From: Chaetoceros tenuissimus | Lineage: Eukaryota > Bacillariophyta > Thalassiosirophyceae > Chaetocerotales > Chaetocerotaceae | Reading direction: 5' to 3' | Length of the DNA stretch: 64,000 bases | Assembly (NCBI GenBank): GCA_021927905.1 | Contig: BLLK01000047.1 | Location: 1,302,001-1,366,000, forward strand | Shown: piece after piece, positions 10,459 through 21,347 of the stretch | Layout: the number at the start of each line of letters is the position of its first letter | Position numbering within the stretch: position 1 is the first letter of the stretch | Notes under the pieces: generated by a model | The model's database searches: none | What the model saw: the letters and a program-made list of their open reading frames with translations, nothing else | What the model was told of the DNA's origin: nothing | Translations under genes and position numbers: made by a program

Positions 10459-12387
10459 ATGATGCCAAAACATGCATTTTTCGGTTTCATTTCAAACTTG
10501 AATTTTGCGCTAGGATTAGGCATTTTCCAATCGCTTTTATCGTACCTTCCTGTATCAGTTCTTGCGTTAGTGGATGATGTATCAGCTCAAAATATAGACC
10601 CAATAATATCAACATCTCAACCATTGATATCTCTTCAAGATGTGAATATTCTCGCAGTTACAGACGTGCATAGTTGGGTTGCTGGACACTCTCATAATCA
10701 CAGTCTCGATGTTGACTACGGCGATGTATTGAGTTTCTACGAAAGGCTAAATGCAACAGCAGCAGAGCAGCAGAAAGATTTATTTTTCGTTATGAATGGG
10801 GACTGGATTGATGGAACTGGAATTTCCACGAATCCACCCAAGTATCTTACACCTATTCTTGAAAAAATGCCATGGGATGCTGTCAATGTTGGAAATCATG
10901 AATTATACAAGAACTCTACAATTGAATTCATCACTCAAGAAGATGGTCTCATCGATTTTTGGAAAGGTCGCTACCTTTCATCCAACATATATGTGACTGA
11001 TACCAATGAATTCCTAGGTGAAAGATATTTATTTCTTCAGGGAAAATTCTCTGGGAAATCAATTTTGTTTTTCGGTTTTCTTTTTAATTTTCAAAACCAT
11101 TGCGACATGACAGAAGTAGTAGATGTAGAAACTGTAGTGAATGAACCATGGTTTACAAATGTAGTCAGTGGACAAAACGGTTCCTACGATGCCATCGTAG
11201 TTTTGGCTCACATGGATGCTGATGATTCGTTGGTTTCTGTAATTCTAGACAAAATTCGAAGTATAGCTGGTCCTTCTATGCCAGTGCAATTCATTACTGG
11301 GCACAGTCATCAAAGAAAATTTAACCAGACTGATTCATTCAGTACAAGTTTTGAGGCTGGGCATTATCTTGATACGATAGGGTTTACATCATTTTCACTC
11401 GACGAAAGTTCTGCTAATTTTGAGCATAAGTTCATTGATGCAGAAACTGGGACTTTGAAGCAATTACTTGGCCTGAGCGAATCGGAGAATTTAAAGACCC
11501 CCAATGGCCAAGCATTGACTGATTTGATAAATAATACCCAGAATGCCCTAGGTCTCAATGAACGATTAGGTTGTTCACCTCAAACATATTACTTAATGAA
11601 AGGACTTGAGGAACCTGATTCCCTTTGGGGCTTTTATTCAAAAACCATTGTCCCCAAGGAACTTTTTGCGGGCAATGAGTCCAAATTATTTGTCCAAACT
11701 TCAGGAGGCTTTCGATACAATCTGTACGAAGGAAATTTCACAATGAACGATCTTGTAACGGTATCTCCGTTTGACGATGATATTTACTTAGCCGCACAAA
11801 GAGTCAAGGGAAGTGAATTCTTGACAGCATTTGGAGAACCGAACATCGTTGATGAACGCGCTCCTAGCTGGGGAGACATTCCAAAATTTGTTGTAGCTGG
11901 TACTGTAAAGGAGGACAAGTTGTATGATGTTTACACTGTTGACTTCAATGTAGAGTATGTAACTGACGGATTGTATACGTCCACAGGGAGAACATTCCAT
12001 CCTAAAAAGGTGGATGGCTTATCAACAAATGGGATGATCCGAAAATATGCAGCAGAAACATGGTTTTGCAATGAAGATGATGTTGGGCTACAAGACGAAT
12101 CATGGACTGATAAATTTCGAGATTTCTTTGAATCCTTCACCGTCGTGAAAATGATTGCTTTCATTCTTACATTCTTTGTTATCATCTTCTTTGGTTGGAT
12201 GTTCTTGTGCAGATATCCACATCAAAAGATTCCTGATGATTATGACGATCAATCCTACGACGATGATAGTGGAATGATATCCATCAGCGATGAGGATGAA
12301 GGTTCAAGTGTCTTTCCTATCGGTGAAAATTTTTCCAATGGTTCAAGATCTTATCAGTCTATAGCAGAGGAAAATAGTATTGTTTAG
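10459..12387 (+). CDS. Membrane-anchored calcineurin-like metallophosphoesterase / 5'-nucleotidase-like protein
   Basis: Single-exon gene, 642 aa. Metal-binding motifs of the calcineurin-like superfamily appear in order: TDVHSW near residue 68, NGDWIDG near 113, GNHELY near 150, LAHMD near 250 and TGHSHQ near 279. The region from about 370 to 540 corresponds in position to the C-terminal domain of the UshA/5'-nucleotidase family. The N-terminus (residues 1-40) is hydrophobic, consistent with a signal peptide, and a membrane helix near 561-582 (VVKMIAFILTFFVIIFF) is followed by an acidic cytosolic tail. This predicts a type I protein with an exoplasmic or vacuolar-lumen catalytic domain. The layout resembles the fungal YHR202W group. 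Substrate is unknown; a nucleotide or phosphoester is likely. Confidence 0.87.
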   Translation: MMPKHAFFGFISNLNFALGLGIFQSLLSYLPVSVLALVDDVSAQNIDPIISTSQPLISLQDVNILAVTDVHSWVAGHSHNHSLDVDYGDVLSFYERLNATAAEQQKDLFFVMNGDWIDGTGISTNPPKYLTPILEKMPWDAVNVGNHELYKNSTIEFITQEDGLIDFWKGRYLSSNIYVTDTNEFLGERYLFLQGKFSGKSILFFGFLFNFQNHCDMTEVVDVETVVNEPWFTNVVSGQNGSYDAIVVLAHMDADDSLVSVILDKIRSIAGPSMPVQFITGHSHQRKFNQTDSFSTSFEAGHYLDTIGFTSFSLDESSANFEHKFIDAETGTLKQLLGLSESENLKTPNGQALTDLINNTQNALGLNERLGCSPQTYYLMKGLEEPDSLWGFYSKTIVPKELFAGNESKLFVQTSGGFRYNLYEGNFTMNDLVTVSPFDDDIYLAAQRVKGSEFLTAFGEPNIVDERAPSWGDIPKFVVAGTVKEDKLYDVYTVDFNVEYVTDGLYTSTGRTFHPKKVDGLSTNGMIRKYAAETWFCNEDDVGLQDESWTDKFRDFFESFTVVKMIAFILTFFVIIFFGWMFLCRYPHQKIPDDYDDQSYDDDSGMISISDEDEGSSVFPIGENFSNGSRSYQSIAEENSIV

Positions 12388-12646
12388 TTTGTAGAAGAAA
12401 CCAATATAATAATTTTTGTGTCACCATCTTTCAACTGCGATGAAAAAGTGACGGTTTAAATTTCAGTTAAATGTTGGTTTCTTGTTCATATTTCCTCATT
12501 TCTTATTTTACCACAACAAAATTGTTTCATCTTTCTCTCATAGCTGTAGTGATAGATGTCCCTCTGCACCTTTGTGATATTTGACTTTATACCTTAGATA
12601 AAGTGTACGTTTCTGTGAGATTTTACTTTTCTGGAACGATATTCAG

Positions 12647-13255
12647 ATGTATAGGAGGTACCTATTGAAGCGATCTCTGCTACCCAAGCGAAGTGTTCAA
12701 GGTACAACAACTCCCTTTTTCCTCGCCTCGAACCAATTCTCCTCAGCTAAACATTCGCCTACACCCTCTTTTTCTACCTTACAAGATGAAATCGATGAAG
12801 CTAATGATCGCTATTTTGGAGAATTACGCATAGAAAAGGTTCCTTTTGGATATGGTCTCGTTGCATCTCGAGATTTTAGGAAAGGTGACAAGGTTATGAC
12901 TTCTAAAGCAATAGAAGAAAGACCAAGGGATTCTCACACAATCCAAACTAGTGATAATACGCATGTCCTGATTGATTTGCCGTCGAGATTTGTAAATCAT
13001 GCATGTGATCCCAATCTTGGAGTTCGCGATAATGACTTCCAAGCCTATGATTTTTATGCTTTAAATGATATTCACCAAGGCGAGGATCTATCTTTCGATT
13101 ATGAATCTACTGAATACGAAATAGAAGGTTTTGAAAAGTGTCTCTGTGGTAAGGAAAGATGTCGAAAGAAATTAGGCGGTTTCAAAAAGCACGGTGATAT
13201 TGTCAAAAAGCTGTATGGACAACATTTAGCAAAATATTTGAATACCCATCAATAA
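12647..13255 (+). CDS. SET-domain protein with probable organelle-targeting sequence
   Basis: 202 aa, single exon. The first 45 residues are rich in Arg, Lys, Ser and Phe with almost no acidic residues, as in a mitochondrial or plastid presequence. A compact SET domain follows: the GYGLVASRDFRKGD motif (about 68-81), RFVNHACDPNLG (about 111-122), which is the NHxCxPN signature that binds S-adenosylmethionine and forms the pseudoknot, and GEDLSFDYE (about 145-153). A post-SET-like cysteine cluster CLCGKERC follows near 165. The expected activity is lysine methylation of a protein; the presequence argues against a chromatin role. Target and compartment are inferred only. Confidence 0.85.
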   Translation: MYRRYLLKRSLLPKRSVQGTTTPFFLASNQFSSAKHSPTPSFSTLQDEIDEANDRYFGELRIEKVPFGYGLVASRDFRKGDKVMTSKAIEERPRDSHTIQTSDNTHVLIDLPSRFVNHACDPNLGVRDNDFQAYDFYALNDIHQGEDLSFDYESTEYEIEGFEKCLCGKERCRKKLGGFKKHGDIVKKLYGQHLAKYLNTHQ

Positions 13256-13861
13256 ATATAGAGTATTGATTAGGATATATTGAATAGATTTGCTTCTTTT
13301 ATGAATCTTAAAAACTCCGTAAAAAACAATTAGGTAAATATTACAGAAAATAGAAAAGAATGCTAGTCTAGGTATTTATTTTAGCACAATATTGTTTTTA
13401 AAAAAGATGTTGCTTATTATTCATGGTTTCATCTAAGCATTGGAAAATTTTCGATACTGTCCCATCAGGAGAAGATGTATCGATACAGTTGATTTTCAAA
13501 CAAGAATTTGGTGATGGGTACATAATAATTGTGCATGGCATACAGTGAATAAGAACAGATGAGGAAAAATAGAAACATGACAGTTGACATAGAAGTTAAT
13601 CTATCCGTTATATGTACGTTTCATTTGGCAAAGAGGGGTGAAGAATTTTCTTGGGACCCCTCATCTATTGCCAAAAGAACCAAGAGGCATCGCTGATTTG
13701 ATTTATCCAAAAATGAAAGCAACTGAAATACGAGTAATGTGTTGTTGTTGTACCCTCACACAATTTCATATTGCATTTCTTCACATTAGGTACTGCTCTA
13801 AGTCACTATATATTTAGAAAAAGAGAGATACTTAGTCTTTTGAGAGATTTTTGGAAGAGTC
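13256..13861. other. Spacer between the SET gene and the importin-like gene
   Basis: 606 bp of AT-rich sequence with no credible gene in any frame and no notable repeat. It should hold the 3' region of the SET gene and the promoter of the importin-alpha-like gene. Confidence 0.45.
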
Positions 13862-15751
13862 ATGTCATCACGGGCACAGCAGAGGACCAATCTCAAAAAT
13901 GCATCTGCGATCAGCATGCGCCAAGCAATGAACAAGAGAAGACATGATTTGAGTTCCAAAATTAGAAAGACAAAGAAATCACAACAACTTCAATTAAAGC
14001 GAGCACATACAGAGAGTCAGCAGCATCAAAATGATGATAGCCTTACCCCGATTGATTACCTGAAGCAATTTACAGCTTCTCCTACAATTTTTACTTTGGC
14101 ATCCTTACAAAGTAGTATCGCTTCATCTAAAAGGGAAGCCCTCCTTCTTCTCAACGAAATTGAGTTGGAGCAAGCAAATTTATTATTTAAGTATCTTCTG
14201 AAATGCCTATCATCACAAAATCAGGAAGAATGTTTGCAATCACTTCGCGTTCTCACGAATCTCGCGGCAATTGAATCGCCAGATTCTTACTATGGGAGTA
14301 GGAAATCTTGGTGTCATTTCATGTTAACAAATGGTTTATGGGAAGCAATATTACCATTACTATCCTCCAGCAATGAATCAATTAAAGAGCAGACTGGGTG
14401 GGTCATTGGAAATATTGCAGGTGATTCATCAACATGTAGAAATCTTCTTGTATCTTTAAAAGCTATCCCAGCATTAATAAACTGCCTTCGTACATCTCAG
14501 AATTTTGGTGTGATTAGAAACACTCTGTGGTGTCTTGGTAATATTGCTAGAGGTATAGATTCAGCTATACAATTTATTGAAGGTGGCATGAATTCGCAAG
14601 ATATTTTGAATGTACTTTGTTTAGGAGAAAATGTCACACAAGGTTCTATATCAACATGGGATATCAAAAAGGAATTGGTTTGGCTTTTATCTTTCCTTAC
14701 CTGTAAAGAAGATGATGCTATATCAGTACTAGTGAATGAAGCAGTACTGCTTCAACTTTCAAACCACTTTGCATATACAACAAAAACAGTATTGGAAAAG
14801 AGGGATAGGGGCAGTATTTTCAAATCAGCAATCCCAGTCATAAGGATCTTTGGCAATATTGCCACAGCATCTGATGGCAAATACATCCCATTAATCATAG
14901 AAGGTGATAAACATCTTTTCGTGAAGACGCTGATTCAATGGTTTCAGGTTCATAAACCATGCGGTGAAACAATGGCCATTGCTACAGAATGCACGTGGGT
15001 TGCTGGTAGTCTTTTATGTGATAACGGTTTTGCTGATCATCCATCTACAACTGTTGCATGTCCATTGCTAGTGCCACCATTGTGTCATATCCTACTCAAA
15101 GGAACTTTTACACTGGAATGGAAAAGAGAAGTTTTAAATGCGATATGGAATGCATTGGCTGCACCTCCTGATAGCAATCCAGAAGAGACGATAGAAGTCC
15201 GGGATCATCTATTGGGTCAAATTTATAGAGAAAAGGGTATGATCCGCAGTCTGGTGGGAATGCTTGTCTCCTTGGACGTTGATGCAATTAGACCTGCAAT
15301 CAACATGCTTGACGCTATGCATAGACGAATGAGTAGATACGATGACAATGCTCTTCGAATTCTGAGGGAAGCAGAGTGCGAACACGCACTCGAAACTGTT
15401 TGTGACTCCGCCACATCAAATGCATCTTATGGGGGCGGTTCTGAATGGCAGCAATCAGAAGGAGGCATGGACTATTGCGCTGAGATGGCTGCGAATCTAA
15501 TTGATGATTTTTACGGTGATGATGACGACGGTATGGAAAATTCAGCATCATCATTTGAACCATCTTCAAAATCTGGTTCTTTTGAATTCGGTTTCAGTGG
15601 TCCAACTCCCTCTTTCAACTTCTCTAATACTGGTAGCAATGACAGTGGGTTCAATTCAGTTACAAGTGATCCAATGGGGTCGCCAAATGGAAGAAGTAAG
15701 GGTAGAGGAAGAGGTAGGTCATTACCATCTTGGATGCAGAACAAGCGCTAA
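13862..15751 (+). CDS. Importin-alpha-like armadillo-repeat protein
   Basis: Single-exon gene, 629 aa. The N-terminal 60 residues are basic (NKRRHDL, SSKIRKTKKS), in the place of an importin-beta-binding region but diverged from the usual Arg-rich consensus. ARM repeats follow, with importin-alpha hallmarks: EQTGWVIGNIAGD near 178, RNTLWCLGNIARG near 221, KELVWLLSFL near 273 and ECTWVAGSLL near 375. The Trp and Asn positions are those that line the NLS-binding groove in the family. The C-terminus is unusual: a Gly/Ser/Phe-rich tail ending in a GRGRGR patch (KGRGRGRSLPSWM). The predicted role is binding nuclear-localisation signals for nuclear import. The tail and weak IBB region set it apart from canonical importin alpha. 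Confidence 0.87.
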   Translation: MSSRAQQRTNLKNASAISMRQAMNKRRHDLSSKIRKTKKSQQLQLKRAHTESQQHQNDDSLTPIDYLKQFTASPTIFTLASLQSSIASSKREALLLLNEIELEQANLLFKYLLKCLSSQNQEECLQSLRVLTNLAAIESPDSYYGSRKSWCHFMLTNGLWEAILPLLSSSNESIKEQTGWVIGNIAGDSSTCRNLLVSLKAIPALINCLRTSQNFGVIRNTLWCLGNIARGIDSAIQFIEGGMNSQDILNVLCLGENVTQGSISTWDIKKELVWLLSFLTCKEDDAISVLVNEAVLLQLSNHFAYTTKTVLEKRDRGSIFKSAIPVIRIFGNIATASDGKYIPLIIEGDKHLFVKTLIQWFQVHKPCGETMAIATECTWVAGSLLCDNGFADHPSTTVACPLLVPPLCHILLKGTFTLEWKREVLNAIWNALAAPPDSNPEETIEVRDHLLGQIYREKGMIRSLVGMLVSLDVDAIRPAINMLDAMHRRMSRYDDNALRILREAECEHALETVCDSATSNASYGGGSEWQQSEGGMDYCAEMAANLIDDFYGDDDDGMENSASSFEPSSKSGSFEFGFSGPTPSFNFSNTGSNDSGFNSVTSDPMGSPNGRSKGRGRGRSLPSWMQNKR

Positions 15752-15770
15752 ATATAACAACTAAGGGGTA

Positions 15771-15803
15771 CCATAAAATCTAATATAAGCTAATATTTTA
15801 TGG
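15771..15803. terminator. 9-bp inverted repeat between two convergent gene ends
   Basis: CCATAAAAT (15771-15779) and ATTTTATGG (15795-15803) are perfect inverted arms with a 15-base loop. They sit in the 77-bp gap between the stop codons of the importin-like gene (plus) and the prolyl hydroxylase gene (minus). A shared 3'-end or polyadenylation role is inference; AT-rich palindromes also arise by chance. Confidence 0.3.
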
Positions 15804-15828
15804 GAGTTTGAACGATCTATTATAACAT

Positions 15829-17395
15829 TTAAAAATCCTTGATTGGATCTCTCACCCATAAATTTATCAAATATTTCTCTCCTTTCAAAACAGGTTTGGC
15901 AGCATGCTGACTATAGTCATCAAGGTTTCCATCTGGCAAAAAAGAATAGAACAAAGCAGCTTTGCCTTTCTTAGGTTTTGTTAAAAGTTCTTTTCCAGTC
16001 TCACCATTGTGCCAACGTGGGAAACTTGTTTCACCTCCTTCCTCGACATCATTCAGATAGAGCAAAAGTGTTGCAAATCGAGCTGGTTGCAGTTTGTTGT
16101 CAACATCAGCATATCCAAAGTCATGATGTGCAGTATATTCTTGTTTCTCGTTATAATGGACCAATTGAAGCTGCTCTCCAATTGAACGTTTGTTTGGCCA
16201 ATCTGGGAATTCAGTTGCATCACGATCTCTAAACAAACTTTCATCAATCTGAAGTAAGTCAGCTGCTCTACGATAAACTGTATCAAAAATTTGATTGGTC
16301 TCTCTTCCAACCCATGTATTGTAGCTGGTTCGAACTTTTGCCTTCTTTGAGTCGCCGCCTTGTCCAACAGTTGAAAGCTTTAAGTTAGCAGATTGGGCAT
16401 AGGCTACTATGTGATCCACTTCTTGCTCGCTCAGGAATGAATCTATTTCATAAACTCTTGGGCGAACACTGACTACACGGATTGTCATATTTAGATGATC
16501 TCCAGGCTCACGATAATCTGAAAATGCAACTGGATCATCTTCTTTCAATTTTCTTTCTAATGGTTTTTCTCTGATTGTTCCTAAAAGATTATCCTCTGGA
16601 ATATTTTTGAAAAATGTTTCTCTTGATGTCACCCAATGAGTCTGATTGATGTAATCAGCAGGCCACATAAAATGTCGTGGCTTTGGACGTGGATACATTG
16701 TCAAATATTCCCTTCCAGTTACTTTCTTGTAATGTTCAGCGAACTTTCTATTTCGCACCATTTTATTATATTTTTCATATTCTGATAGAGTCAATCTGGC
16801 AAGATTCTTCTTTGTCCTTTCTTCATTACCAGGTACATGGATTGGATCATAGTAATACAGTGCATTAGTTCCAGTTTTATCGATAGGAAAGTGCTGATAA
16901 ACAACTTTGCTTTGCATGTAGTCCAGAGGTGCAAAGATGAAGTTATGACCAGGAAAAGATGCGGTGCCCACAGAATGAAATGGCTTACAAACTCCCATAT
17001 CCATAGGTTCATTGGAATCACTGATCCTGTAAAGGGTAAAGAAATCATGAGATATTGCTCATATAATTAGAGTAGTTCTGACAAAGAATGTGATTAGAGA
17101 TTAGAACTTACCAAAATAATTTCACTGAATATGGGGACATGTTGAAAAATTTGACTGCATGTCCTTTCATATGTGGTTTCACAATTTTATCGTGTTTACC
17201 TTGAGAAAATGCTTGAATATCAGGGTCCATAAAAACTTCGAAATTCTCTTCCCCGAAGCCTAGGTCAAAAGAAATCTCTTGCAAATTAGGGTCCTTTCTA
17301 TCGTCATCTACAGGAACAGACGCAGTATTTGCGACTGAAATGTTCACATGCTTCAGAAGAGAAGTTGCGAGTAGAAAATGCTTTAGCAGTTTCAT
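15829..17395 (-). CDS. Prolyl 4-hydroxylase-like 2-oxoglutarate/Fe(II) dioxygenase
   Basis: CDS complement(join(15829..17026,17112..17395)), 493 aa; the 85-bp intron has a GTAAGT donor and a TTACAG acceptor, phase 2, splitting a Trp codon. The N-terminus (MKLLKHFLLATSLL) looks like a signal peptide. The C-terminal half is a P4H catalytic domain: YEIDSFLSEQEVDHI opens it, HHDFG near 394 supplies the HxD iron ligands, and QHAAKPVLKGEK near 468 supplies the distal His and the Lys expected to hold 2-oxoglutarate. EEGGETSFP between them is strongly family-typical. Known relatives hydroxylate prolines in ER or Golgi proteins. It converges on the importin-like gene with 77 bp between stops. Confidence 0.92.
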
Positions 17396-17885
17396 AGCAA
17401 ATGATTGGAGTATATATGAGAGACTAAGTGAGGTTTGAGAGGAGCTTGATCAATCTTCTTTTGCCACATAATAACATCATCAACAAGCAAAAAAAAATTC
17501 TGAAGGGCTTTTTCATAGGGCTTCGGGTCGATCGATTTATTTATCAACGGTTGAAAAGTCTCATTCGTGCCACCTACCGAATATTATTTAGCTATGCTCA
17601 TTTTCTTAGTAACCGTATCCACTAGATAGGTATTTTCCCAGGACCAATCAATTTGATTGGATTGAGAAGCACAATAGGCCATTTCATTTATTGCTTCAAG
17701 TTCACTCCATGACACTTTTCTCTGATGAAATGTCTTTTGTTAGATGTAGTGGCAAAACAGCAGACAACAGCAGGAAGCAGGAGTAAAAACGTAAAAACAA
17801 AACAAAACAAACACAATATCTTCCACAACAAACCCCAACATCTAATATTGAATTACAACGAAAGAGAATTATCTATCAAATCCTA
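17396..17885. other. Divergent intergenic region between prolyl hydroxylase and ammonium transporter
   Basis: 490 bp that should contain both promoters. It has an A-rich stretch (about 17790-17815) just upstream of the transporter ATG. No gene or clear motif was seen. Confidence 0.45.
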
Positions 17886-19779
17886 ATGAGTGAGAACGAA
17901 AACTATGCAACATGTATTGCCCAATTCTTAGAGTCCGGCGAAGTAGATACAGTCTCGGCATTTGAATGCTTTGCAGCTGAAAGTAGAGTGGAAGCAGATG
18001 CCACAGAGAAGAAAACCAAGGTGCTATTCTTTGTATATTGCTCATCCCTTGTGTTCCTGATGCAAGCTGGGTTTGCAATGATATGCTCTGGATGTGTCCG
18101 TAAGAAGAATGTACAGAATACTATACTAAAAAACTTTCTAGATGTTTGTGGTAGTAGTATAGCCTTCTTCTTTGTTGGGTATGCATTTGCTTTCGGAGGC
18201 GGTGAAGAAGGCAAAACTACATTTATTGGGAACACTAACTTTCTCTTGACTCAAATGGATTTCAATGGATATGGAATAGACTATGCCCATTGGACTTTTC
18301 ATTTTGCATTTGCTGCTACTGCAGGTAAGTTCTATTTCTATTGTTCTTGGGGTTATTCATTTGATCTTGATGCCAATCTGACATTTCCTTTCTACTCCAT
18401 GCCACCTGAAAATGCAGCCACTATCGTTGCTGGAACACTTGCTGAACGTTGCCAAATGAATGCATATCTATTTTATAGTATGATGCTCACTGGATTTGGT
18501 AAGTCTCATTATGTTGACATTCTCAAAAAATTACGACTAGTGATATGATTCATTCACACTATATTTCTTCTTTATTTTTAACCTAGTTTATCCTGTGATT
18601 GTTCATAACGTTTGGAGCTCCAATGGATATCTATCTGCATCTAATGCAAACCCTTTGGTAAGATTCATGAGCCGTTTCAAATTTGGTTACTTGATATTTA
18701 TTGCGACTGACTCATTTCATTTCTTGTTCCAAAAATAGTTTGGGATTGGAATGATTGACTTTGCCGGTAGCGGTGTTGTCCATGTCACTGGTGGTATCAC
18801 TGCTCTTATTGCTACAAAATTATTGGGGCCTAGAAAAGGTAGATTCTTTGACGATCGAGGAAACAAACTGGAAAGACCGAAGTCTTTTCCTGGTCACTCA
18901 AAATCACTGCAGGTAAGAATTCGAGAGCTTATTGAACTTCATTTAATCACTTTGAATATTTCTCTTATAGTTTACGTTTTTTAGATGCTAGGAACCCTTA
19001 TCTTATGGTTTGGATGGTTTGGGTTTAACGCAGGATCTGCTGTGAAGAAGGAAGAGCCACTAGAACCTGTAATTATTGCGAAAGCGGTTGTAAACACAAC
19101 TCTTGCTGGCGCATGTTCCGGAATTGTAGCTTTAGTAATAAATCTATATTTGACCGAGCGCAAGACTGGTGAGCCAGTTTACAAACTATCTTCTGCGATG
19201 AATGGATGTCTAGCTGGGCTTGCTGCAATCACTGGAAGCTGTGGGATTGTAGAACCATGGGCTGCTTTAGTTATTGGAGTAATTGCGGGATGCCTATTCC
19301 TCTTTACTTCTTATTTGCTCGAGCGAAAGTGTCTCGATGATGCTGTAGATGCTATCCCAGTTCATCTAGCCGGTGGTGCATGGGGTGTGATCGCAACTGG
19401 TCTCTTTGCAAGTCCACGAGCACTAGAAACTTATTTTCACACCGAGGTTGATCATGTTGGTTGGTTCTATTCGTGGGGTCGCGGATCTGGAGATTTCACA
19501 TTGATGGGGTGTCAGCTTGTTGGTCTCATCTGTATTTTAATTTGGGTGTCAGGTATCATGTTCCCGTTCTTCTTCGTTCTCAACTATTTAGGCCTGTTGA
19601 GATCAGATGGATTAGAAGAAATAGTTGGACTTGATGTTTCCTATCATGGATATTCAACCCAAAATACCAGCGACGAAGATTTGAGTAGGGAAACACTTCG
19701 GCAGTATGTCCAGAAATATAGGAAAGTTCCTGCTGACGAAGAAGAAAATGACAATGAGAATACCGATAGATTTGAATAA
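17886..19779 (+). CDS. AMT: Ammonium transporter (AMT/Mep/Rh family)
   Basis: CDS join(17886..18324,18418..18498,18587..18657,18739..18912,18985..19779), 519 aa. Four introns of 93, 88, 81 and 72 bp all have GTAAG donors and AG acceptors, and the joins restore family sequence, e.g. FAATA|ATIVAG and NPL|FGIGMIDFAG. Eleven or so membrane helices are apparent. Hallmarks include AGFAMICSG, AATIVAGTLAERC, DFAGSGVVHVTGG and VHLAGGAWGV; the last two carry the twin pore histidines that conduct ammonium in AmtB. The first, FVYPVIVHNVW block lines the vestibule. The C-terminal tail is acidic. It would import ammonium across the plasma membrane, the usual role of the several AMTs in diatoms. Intron 1 is unusual (see findings). 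Confidence 0.95.
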
Positions 19780-19975
19780 TGTATTTTTTGGAATGAATAC
19801 ATTATTAACTATTTTCATTTAGCTTCGAAGAAGATGGAAATTATTTATGCTATTACTAAAATTATAAAAACTGTGTTATATTAAAATACATAATACATAC
19901 GGATAACTCGGTAGGATACATGCGGTAGGATACATGATATGTTTAAGGTAAGGTAAAGGCAACCGGGAAACGCAA

Positions 19976-21011
19976 TTACTCCAATCCGCAGACAGTTGTG
20001 TCCAAAAGAGCACCACCATGAATGTTCTTGTTCTTAATTTTTCGTCTTCTCTCCATGAATGATTCAAATCCATCAAACTCATTCAGTTGCCCATTGGTCA
20101 TTCTATTTCCTTTCAAACTAAGGTCGATCAATGACGTGTCTTTAAACAATTCACTAGGTAAAGGTTGAGGATAAGTTTGATCAAAGTTTGTTCGTAAAAC
20201 AACAATCTTATTGTTTTCGATCGAGAGGGACTTAAGCTTTGTGAGAAGCCCAATTTCCTTTGGCAAAGAAGAGATAAGATTATGGTCAAGATTCAAACTT
20301 GTCAGAGAAACCAAGTTCTTGCAAAAATCCTCTGGAATAATGTTGATTTGATTTCGACTAAGATCTAGTGACTCAAGCTTTGTCAATGTTGGGGCATAGA
20401 TTGCTCTTGGGATCATTGTTAAGCTATTTCCATCCAGCTTGACTGTTTTCATTTTTTCTGACAATGTAGGTAGATGTGGTCCTACCAGTTTCTGCTCACC
20501 ATCTTTCTCCAGTCCAATCCGATTATTACTGAGCAAGAGTGTTTGCATGTTTGTCATTGTCGAAATAGGTACCAAGGATCCTTTTATAAGTTTATTGTCA
20601 CTCAAGTTCAAAGTCTTTATTGTTTTCAATTGATTCAATCTATTTGGTAGCTTCTTTAGATAATTCTTGGATAAATCTAAAACTCTCAAGTTTGTAATTC
20701 TGTAAAGAAAAAAAGTATTCTGTGGTATGAGAAAGATCGGGCGGGGAAACAGATGCAAAGATGCGAATCTAAAGTTTACTTACTCAAAGACTTTTACAGG
20801 TACTTCCATAAGTTTGTGTTCACATAGAGATAGAACGCCAGTTTTGTAAGCCGTATCGGTTTTCTTTTCATTGGTGTGTGAGTAAAGGGCGAAAAGTTCA
20901 GTCAGGTTGAAATATCAGTATCATGGTCATCCCTCGATTTCCTGTTCTACTTACAAGCTTCACGACACTCTTTCCTGTCTTATTCTTTGGTGCAGATTTT
21001 GCGTTACCCAT
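19976..21011 (-). CDS. LRRC57: LRRC57-like leucine-rich repeat protein
   Basis: Three exons, complement(join(19976..20699,20784..20863,20955..21011)), 286 aa. Introns are 84 and 91 bp with GTAAGT donors. Exon 1 encodes MGNAKSAPKNKTGKSVVKL, matching the MGN start of animal LRRC57 and an N-myristoylation signal. Exon 2 gives TDTAYKTGVLSL, like VETAQKTGVFQL of LRRC57. About eight leucine-rich repeats follow (LRVLDLSKNYLKKLP, LESLDLSRNQINIIP, LTSLNLDHNLISSLP). The C-terminus LSLKGNRM...EFDGFESFMERRRK matches the LRRC57 tail. This is a membrane-tethered, protein-binding LRR protein of unknown biochemical role. Finding exon 1 depends on frame and family similarity. Confidence 0.88.
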
Positions 21012-21347
21012 CGTAGCTCTATTCGATCAACCTTGTAGTAAGTACAGAGTAAGTCCTCCTAGGTTTTTTATAATAGAGGAAAAGATACCTACCAGAAAAG
21101 TTGTGGTCTTTTGACAATAGTATCTATATTGCACCCCTATTATCCCCCTTTCATTGAAGTGGATGTCACTAGACACCAGAATTCTCAAATGCGTTGAATT
21201 CGACATGAAGAATAAGGTAATGATAAGGTAAACTTGAAAGAAAGATGATAGCTTATCATTACCTATACCAAATAAAGAGAGAAAGAAGTGCACAAAGCTA
21301 CAATATATTTATTATAAGAAAATCCATCCATACAAAGCTGAGAAGAA
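21012..21347. other. Divergent spacer between LRRC57-like gene and SKP1
   Basis: 336 bp between divergent starts, expected to hold both promoters. AT-rich, with TATTTATTATAA-like sequence about 40 bp upstream of the SKP1 ATG that could serve as a TATA-like element. No gene was seen. Confidence 0.4.

Noticed and set aside
20923-21114. Small plus-strand membrane-like ORF (MVIPRFPVLL...)
   Set aside because: It overlaps, on the opposite strand, exon 1 of the LRRC57-like gene (MGNAKSAPKNK), whose splice joins and family match are convincing. The hydrophobic frame is its antisense shadow.
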